From Dastarcus helophoroides (lineage: Eukaryota; Arthropoda; Insecta; Coleoptera; Bothrideridae), in contig CM053326.1 of NCBI GenBank assembly GCA_028583605.1, positions 411,912 to 475,911 of the forward strand: a stretch of DNA of 64,000 bases, given 5' to 3'. Below are positions 57,663 through 64,000 of this stretch, piece by piece; position 1 is the stretch's first letter; each line of letters opens with the position of its first letter. Both the position numbers and the translations under genes were made by a program. The notes beneath the pieces are model-generated. The model had not been told where the DNA came from. It saw only the letters and a list, made by a program, of their open reading frames with translations, and did not search any database.

Positions 57663-57890
57663 TTACTTGCGATAATATTAACGATAAAAAGTCTTCTTTC
57701 AAATTTTAAATTTCATAAATTGAAATACAAATTTTGCCCCCTGAAACCAAGAAGGATTAAAAAACACACAGAGGTTGCTCTGTTGTGTTTTTTAATCTTT
57801 CTTGGTTTCAGGGGACCAGATCTTGTATTTCAATTTATGAAATTTAAAATTTGAAAGAAGACTTTTTATCGTTAATATTATCGCAAGTAA
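57663..57890. repeat. Near-perfect 228-bp palindrome built on a family B end
   Basis: TTACTTGCGATAATATTAAC at the left end is matched exactly in reverse at the right end. The arms are about 108 nt with a ~13-nt loop (GAGGTTGCTCTGT). The inner part of each arm is the family B tail; the outer ~55 bp is not a known repeat and is also mirrored. Confidence 0.88.
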
Positions 57891-59230
57891 TTTTTTGAAG
57901 ATAACCAAGGACCAGTCTGTTACACCAAAAGAAAAATTAAATTTCATATCCTGTTTTGCCGCAAAGTCATATAGTCTAATCGAACTAAAATACTAGTTAG
58001 TCAATAATGGAATATGCAAAGAAAGATACTCTTCAAAGGACTAATACTCTTCTATTTTTTAAAAATGTAATTCCCTATTTAATCAACTTTACAATTTCAG
58101 GAAATTTAGAAGCAGTGGATATTTCAGAATTTCAGGCAATTTTGTAGATGGTAATATGCTTGGGAATCATAGCATGGCCTACTGTGTGTGTATCTGGTCG
58201 CACCAGACCGGATGGGACTATACACATATGTTCAAACGATGTATGGTAGTAAACAGTGAACATAAATAACCAACACCCGCTCCCGTGTCTGTGTCATCCA
58301 CATCCCCAGCCACTAATTTACTATGAAAGTCTATTTGGATGAACGGAAATGCTTTTAGATGTTTTCAAGGTCGACCTTGTTTATATGTGAGCTACAAATA
58401 TTTTTCTAATGATCTTTTTCAAGACAAATTCCACGAACTAAATGGACGAGTAATGAGCTTCTACGGAAGGGTGCTTTGTAATTTTATTTATTTTATTGAC
58501 GAAGTCCAATTTCTTCTTTACTTTATAGGTAATTATTGGTAATTGTTGTTTAAAATGGCATCAAATATCTTTGAATTTTACTTGTCCTATTTACCTATGC
58601 TCTTTAAAAATGATCAATGATCCATAGCTGAAGTTAGGTCACCCAACCTGAGCTAGAGTCCAGCTATTGATTTACGACTATTATGTTTTAATTTTTTAAC
58701 TATCTCTTAATGCATGATTTATTTTGTTTTATTAGGGCTCCGCATCTTAAAAAGGAAAAAACGAAACCTTTGTAATCTTATTTTTGTATCCGTCCGTCTG
58801 TCTGTTACAAATAGGGATGCAGCATCATTCAAAAAAGCATCGATGTTTGAACACCGATATTTCTTTTAATCCATATCAATATTCGATATTGATACATCGA
58901 CGTTTTTTTCATGTTTTTTTAATACTTAATTGCGGTTTTGGTGGAACCAACTGACCCTTGATTATCTTCAAAAAAAGGTCGAAATTTCAATTAACCTCGA
59001 AATAAAAAAAAATCTTTTTCAATTGATGTCCTTTTCTACACTTTCTTAATTTTGACTTCTCAAACTTCAGGGTTTCAGGGGACAAGGTTTTTATTTCAAC
59101 TTTTAAAGTCAACCAAGTTCACAAAAATTACGAAAGTTCGAAATTGAGATTAAATTCGAAAACTTTCAAAGAATGTCGAGAAACAAAGTTGAATTATGCA
59201 ACTAAAAATTAACACAGAAAAATTTTTTTT
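57891..59230. other. No gene recognised; repeat fragments
   Basis: 58140-58330 is less A/T-rich, with inverted words TCTGGTCGCACCAGACCGG. An ATCGATG-type piece lies at 58813-58920, and family B outer-end words at about 58935-58970 and 59070-59120. The 67-codon frame at 58339-58542 is not supported. Confidence 0.4.
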
Positions 59231-59231
59231 T

Positions 59232-59372
59232 TAGTGGAACGGACTGGTCCTTGGTTATCTTCAAAAATTAAAATACGGAACTTGTCCCCTAAAACCAAGA
59301 AAGATTAAAAAACACAACAGACGTTGCTCTATCGCATTTCGACAGCCAAGCTGTCATCTTCAGAGAGATACT
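59232..59372 (-). repeat. Family B arm, full length
   Basis: From GTGGAACGGACTGGTCC to CTTCAGAGAGATAC. On the minus strand it contains CTCTCTGAAGATGACAGC, TTG, GCTGTC, GAAA: the hammerhead-like motif with an intact stem II. Confidence 0.8.
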
Positions 59373-59374
59373 TT

Positions 59375-59940
59375 TACAAAAATAGTAATGACAATTTAGA
59401 GAAAAAAATTAATATCGAGGAGAAATACCAAACCTCGAGAAAAACGCATCGAAATTTTGCACAGAAGGTTAAATTTTGAGAAAATAGTCCAATTTCGAAA
59501 ATAATTGTTTATAAAAAACAAATTTTGAAAATAAAATTGAAATTTTGAGATAAAGAGAAACTTCGACGAAAAAATTTAGATTTTCAAGAACATAAAGGAT
59601 TGGATTTGAAATGAGTTCAAAATCTCTAAAAAAAAGGATGATTTTAAGAAAAGTTGCGACTTTTCAAAAAAAGGCAAGATAAAATCGCAAAAGCGATAAT
59701 TCGTTTTGAAAAAGATTTGAAATTTCGAGAAATATATCAAAATTTCATGTAAAACAAAATTTAGAGAAAAAGTTTGAAATTCTTAATTTTCCAGAGAAAG
59801 CCAACATTTGCCATCTATAAATTAAAAAAGGCAAATTTTGTAAAAAATTACGCAATGTGGAAAAAATTAACGACAAAAATGTCGAAAGTCCAAGGAAAGT
59901 ACGAATTTTGAAGGAAAAAATGAAAAACTGAATGTAAATT
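59375..59940 (+). repeat. A/T-rich quasi-repeat, purine-rich plus strand
   Basis: AAATTTTGAGAAAA phrases. Confidence 0.6.
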
Positions 59941-60640
59941 TTCGGCGACTTCAGGACGCTAGGGGGACAAAGCGCCTCACCCTGCCCTATTCTAGCTACC
60001 CCTATGGCTACTTCAGGGGTGTTAATATGTTGCATATTACGAATGGTTTACCCATTTTTATTATTCATACAAACTGGAAACAAATGGCAAATTTATTCCA
60101 AGCTATTTCGCAAAACGAAAATTGAGAAGACTGTCTGCTACCACTAACAAGAGAGCGCAGTTCAAACGGAAGCATTAAACTTGCATGCATAAGTGAGTTT
60201 TAGAATAAAGAGCACTTGAAATTCCGAAACAAAGCCTTTTATAGACTTATCTCACTCATAATATTCCCCTATAAACTATTATTTCCCATTTTAAAAGCAT
60301 AATAAAGAAAGCACTTGAAATTCTATATATTATGTGGGCTTACATGCTCCAGAATGTCAGGCTGCAGATGTCTAGACGTTCGGCTAAGATGTGTACACCA
60401 GAGAAATGCATGCATAAAATGCATTTTGCCTTAAATCGTATTACGTATACTGTTTCTTTTGAATAGAAAATATGTACTTTAGTCCTTAGGTCAAGTGGAA
60501 TCTACCCATGAACTTTATTTTGATAAATTTATTATTATTATAAATTTTGTCTTACCTGAAAACACCGCGATGTCTGGCAAAGTACATGGCTGAAAAATTT
60601 TAAAATTTAGAAACTTGGCAAATTGTTGAGTCTATAGTAT
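59941..60640. other. Possible DNA-transposon end, then nothing recognised
   Basis: Around 59950-60010 the minus strand reads CATAGGGGTAGCTAGAATAG, related to CATAGGCGTAGCTAGCCCCC at 49921. The rest is A/T-rich unique-looking sequence. Confidence 0.4.
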
Positions 60641-60988
60641 TGTTGCGGGCTATCGGTTCGAATGATTATTAACACTTGTTGAATTGTACACACTTTATTT
60701 CCAAACTAAACTCGGAACACTACAACTGAATAATTAACTCACTTATTGACTTCTAACTACTAACTCACTAATTAACTACACTGACTGACTACCTGACTCG
60801 AGGGAAAGGCGACCGCCTTATATAGTTCTCGCTTCCGGGTTCTAGAAAAATCCAGCAGATAAGGCTTATCGTTTGCCGAAATTTCTGGAACGCTTATCTG
60901 CCGTTTTCTTCATTATCGCGACCGCTTTCCCTTATCAGATTTTTCTAGAAAATTTTCTACTAAATTCTATAATTTACATTTCGTTACA
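60641..60988 (-). mobile_element. Solo LTR, family A
   Basis: Minus-sense; GTAT (60637-60640) and ATAT (60989-60992) differ by one base. TTTCGTTACA subtype, as at 10681-11034. Confidence 0.8.
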
Positions 60989-61026
60989 ATATTTACTTGC
61001 ACCAATATTTTTTTAGAATTCTAGTT

Positions 61027-61070
61027 GGATATACCAAACTAACGACATCTAATAAAATTGAAACCGGTCG
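61027..61070 (+). ncRNA. Hammerhead ribozyme remnant, family E
   Basis: GGATATACCAAACTAACGAC, a weakened stem II, then TTGAAACCGGTC. The core G5 is A, stem II is broken and the stem I 3' strand is missing. It ends where the RT fragment begins. Confidence 0.6.
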
Positions 61071-61076
61071 GTGTAG

Positions 61077-61930
61077 TATGGGGTACCTCAAGGTTCTGCC
61101 TTGTCACCTCTTCTGTACTCTATGATAACAGCAGACATCCCAAGAAAAGACCTGACGCTACTAGCAACTTATGCAAACGACACAGATTTAATGGCTTATT
61201 CTGTAAATCCAAAATTGATCACCAGATGCCTATGTAGAGCTACAAACAGACTTCAAGAATACTTTAGTCAATGGAGAACTCAAGTCAACGCTGACGAGAC
61301 CCACTCAGTCTTCTTCAAAGCTTTAATGGCCTATTCTCTAAGTCCAGAATTGGTCACCATAAGACTACAGAGAGCTACTGGCAGACTTCTTTACTTTATT
61401 CGATGGAGAATTTACGTTAACCCAGATAAGGGTCAAGCAATTTTCTTCACCAGAAGAGGACTCCAACAATATGGTCATGTTCAAGTCCATGGACAAAACG
61501 TCGACTGGAGAATTTAGACGAAGTATCTAGGTATAATTCTCGACAAAACACTTACATTTTAGGCTAACATCGATTACACAGTGTCCAAAAGCAGTATGCT
61601 AAAGGAACTGCTGCCAGCAATAATTAATAGAAAGAGCAAACTGTCCATTGAGCTTTGACTGTTGATAGACACATAAGACTAGCGATGACCTACGCATCTA
61701 TATCCTAGTTATAGGCTTCCGATAATCAGATGAAGAAACTCTGGGTGCTCCAGAACGTCTTTCTAACACAAGCCATTGATGCTTCATGGTTTGCCAGATA
61801 TAAGCAACTCCATAGAGAAGTCGCTCTACCTAAAGTAAGAGATTTTCTCAGGAAGGTAAACTCTAGGGCTATGTTGAGAGTAGAAGCAGCACCGCAGCGA
61901 ATTAGTTCAACAGGCAGTTGACTAGGATGC
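61077..61930 (+). pseudogene. Jockey-like RT fragment with internal 135-bp duplication
   Basis: Reads YGVPQGSALSPLLYS (RT motif with PQGS), then ITADIPRKDLTLLATYANDT: the catalytic box YADD is YAND (61170-61181). A 45-codon block LMAYSVNPKLITRCLCRATN... (61188-61322) is repeated as LMAYSLSPELVTIRLQRATG... (61323-61457). Then HVQVHGQNVDWRI and a stop, YLGIILDKTLTF in shifted frames, and a C-terminus LWVLQNVFLTQAIDASWFAR with LHREVALPKVRDFLRKVNSR, as in jockey-clade proteins. The frame opens with a TAG just before Tyr 61077, so the 5' side is truncated. Inactive on several counts. Confidence 0.85.
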
Positions 61931-61991
61931 AGTCAATCCAACCAGAAACAGAATACGAGGATGGTTCTCTAGGCTACAGCAGCGATTGTTT

Positions 61992-62335
61992 TGTTACGGG
62001 CTTATCGGTTCGAATTGGTGAATTACACCACTTTATGACCAAACTTAACTTGGATCACCACAATTGAACAATTAACTCACTTATTGTTAACTTCTACTAA
62101 CTCACTAATTACACTGACTCTAACTGACTGACTCGAGGGGAAGCTGACCGCCGTTTATAGTTTTGGCCCCCGGCTTCTTGAACTTTTCGGCAGATAAGGC
62201 TTATCGTTCCCGAAATTTCTGGAACGCTTATCTGCCATTTGTTTGGTTATCGCGGCCGCTTTCCCCTTATCAGATCCTTCTAGAAACTTTTTTTATTTAC
62301 TAAATTATACAATTCTATTCTAAATTCTTTTCCAT
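61992..62335 (-). mobile_element. Solo LTR, family A, U3 end truncated
   Basis: U5 end TGTTACGGGCTTATCGG intact at 61992. The other end stops after AAATTCTTTTCCAT, so the terminal TTGCGTTACA and any duplication are lost. It carries a perfect four-unit heat-shock-like array at 62207-62224. Confidence 0.8.
62207..62224 (-). promoter_or_regulatory. Perfect four-unit heat-shock-element-like array
   Basis: TTC cc GAA at TTC tg GAA with uniform two-base gaps, upstream of the LTR TATA position. Function inferred. Confidence 0.6.
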
Positions 62336-62629
62336 TTTGTTTGTTTCGGGCAAACCAGCTTGCACTGCTAATGTACTGTTCCGACGGAGGGATTGAAAGC
62401 CAAATGCGTTGATCCGAAGAAGCAGGGGCTTTAGTCGGTTTTAGTCGCCGCTAGCTGAAAAGGCTTTCTATTTTTCTCTCAAATTCGGATTCTACAACTT
62501 GAAGTTTTTCGGTTTCAAATTCAGATTTTCGACTTCGTCTTTATTTCTTAGCTTCGAGTTTAAATGTAACACGAGATTAATACCTAAATTGCAAAAAAAA
62601 AACAGAGTTTTTTGATTAAAAAGTCTCTT
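62336..62629. other. No feature recognised
   Basis: Unique-looking, then A/T-rich sequence. Confidence 0.4.
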
Positions 62630-62925
62630 TTTTGGTGGAACGGACTGGTCCTTGGTTATCTGCAAAAATTTAAATACAAATCTTGTTCCCTGAAACCTAG
62701 AAGATTAAAAAAACACAACAGAAGTTGCTTTAACGCATTTCGATAGCCAAGCTATCATCTTCAGAGAGATACTGGTTTTAGTGATTAAAAACAGAAGATG
62801 CTCTAATGCGTTGGTCTCTGAAGATGATAGCTTCGATATCGAAGCGCGTTAGAGCAACCCCTGTTGTGTTTTTTAAACTTTTTTTGGTTTCAAGGGACAA
62901 GATTTGTATTTCAATTTTTAAAAGA
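62630..62925. repeat. Family B palindromic repeat, complete
   Basis: Left arm 62630-62772 (GGTGGAACGGACTGGTCC to CTTCAGAGAGATAC), spacer with a partial third copy (GATGCTCTAATGCG), right arm from about 62812 (TCTCTGAAGATGATAGC) to ATTTCAATTTTTAAAAG. It shows the full head-to-head layout with one hammerhead-like motif per arm. Confidence 0.82.
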
Positions 62926-62929
62926 TCTT

Positions 62930-63478
62930 TTTCAAACTGAAAACCACATTTAGAGATTGATTAACAAATTTCGAATTTTTTACAAAACTTCGACTTCTCA
63001 AACTTTTTTGTAAAATTATAGTTTCTAACCATTGAACATTTCGACTTGTTCTGAAAATTTAGAACTTTTTTGAAATGTTTGACGCACTATTTCGATTCTC
63101 AAAATTTTGTTTTTGTAAATTCGATAATTTTGAATTTTTCTTTAACTTTCACCTTCTCTTCAAAATATTCACTTTCTTATTTAAAAATTTTCAACTTAGT
63201 TCAAAATTTTGATTGGACTTTTTTGATTTTTTTCCTGTTTCAAAAACTTAATTTTTCTTGAAGACCAAGCTTTTATATTTGAACATTTTTCTAGATTTTC
63301 CGAATTTGGGGTGAGTTACCTAAATTTCGACGACACTCAGGGCTACTCTTTTTGGGTCCCTTTGTGTTAAAATTTAACACTTATATGAAAAACTACTTTT
63401 TTTTTAAAAATTTCGACATTTCTGAATTTTTCTAAAAATTAGTCTTTTTTGCATCTTTAGATTTTTTTTTAGAATTTT
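62930..63478 (-). repeat. A/T-rich quasi-repeat, pyrimidine-rich plus strand
   Basis: TTTTTCAAAATTTCGAC phrases; interrupted by the LTR, resuming at 63855 to the window end. Confidence 0.62.
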
Positions 63479-63483
63479 ACTTT

Positions 63484-63850
63484 TGTTACAGGGTTATCGG
63501 TTCGAAATAATTATTAACACTTGCTGAATAATACCCACTTTATTTCTAAACTTAACTCGGAACACCACAACTGAATAATTAACTCACTTATTGACTTCTG
63601 ACCACTAACTTTGCAGTTAACTACAGTGATTAACTGACTCTAACTAACTAGATCGAGGAAAAGGCGACCACCTTATATAGTTTATCGCTTCCAGGTTCTA
63701 GAAAAAATCCAGCAGATAAGGCTTATCGTTTGCCGAAATTTCTGGAACGCTTATCTGCCGTTTCCTTCATTATTGCGACCGCTTTCCTTTATCAGATCTT
63801 TTTAGAAAATTTTCTTACGTACTAAATCCTATAATTTACATTTCGTTACA
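63484..63850 (-). mobile_element. Solo LTR, family A, with non-ATAT target duplication
   Basis: Minus-sense, flanked by exact CTTT (63480-63483, 63851-63854). Because CTTT is not the usual ATAT, this copy fixes the element ends and the 4-bp duplication length unambiguously. Confidence 0.87.
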
Positions 63851-64000
63851 CTTTCTTTTTTGAAAATTTCGATTCTTCATCAAAATTTTGACTTTTCTAA
63901 ATACTTCGATCTTTTCGTAAATTTCAACTTTCTTTTTGAAGACTTGTGGACTTTTTTCGTTGGATGAGTCGATATTATTTCAACAAAGTGTTTGTGTGTG

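Overview
This is a non-bacterial, AT-rich, repeat-saturated nuclear segment from an animal, most likely an insect. Pointers to an insect are the remains of jockey-, R1/I- and RTE-type non-LTR retrotransposons, a Penelope-like element (PLE), a DDE transposase of a type common in insect genomes, a hAT-type element, kilobase-long microsatellites, and no operons or ribosome-binding sites. I cannot name the species. No complete host gene is visible. Three short exon-like reading frames (minus 15878-16018, minus 40731-40874, plus 51782-51977) are the only hints of host coding sequence, and none is recognised. LAYOUT: 63-3369 is a non-autonomous hAT-like element with an 8-bp target duplication. 3885-4482 is a broken transposase. 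4579-7003 is a compound pentanucleotide microsatellite. 8895-9990 is a broken RT. 10681-11034 is the first of 13 LTR-type solo repeats. 12420-12893 is an R1/I-type C-terminus abutting a TATC array (12898-14336). 15080-17953 holds two head-to-head LTR pairs. 18125-18925 is a 152-bp tandem array. 21268-22188 and 24970-26336 are large foldback repeats. 27455-34325 holds two related jockey copies in opposite orientation, both carrying a GAGAA/CTCTT microsatellite at the same point of the RT gene. 35854-36562 carries two inverted hammerhead ribozymes. 37305-39636 holds jockey, RTE and PLE remnants with a nested LTR. 41525-44885 holds hammerhead-bearing repeats. 53868-55688 is another microsatellite. 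56964-63850 has more LTRs and a broken jockey RT. The space between these is mostly a peculiar strand-asymmetric A/T-rich quasi-repeat built on a phrase like GTCGAAATTTTGAAAAA. MOST INTERESTING: (1) several unrelated repeat families each carry a type I hammerhead ribozyme or a close degenerate. Two families (35854-36562 and 41525-44885) have copies with the full core, a paired stem II, minimal stem III and a well-paired stem I. This is the arrangement known from PLEs and retrozymes, which are thought to process RNA as dimers. (2) The solo LTR family has heat-shock-element-like TTCnnGAAnnTTC arrays and repeated GATAAG sites between its 5' end and its TATA box, so it may be stress-inducible. (3) Microsatellite blocks appear to have been captured by, and copied with, a jockey element. 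HOW THE PARTS WORK TOGETHER: no autonomous element is intact here. Every RT and transposase seen has stops, shifts or lost catalytic residues, so the LTRs, hammerhead repeats and hAT-like element must have depended on proteins encoded elsewhere.
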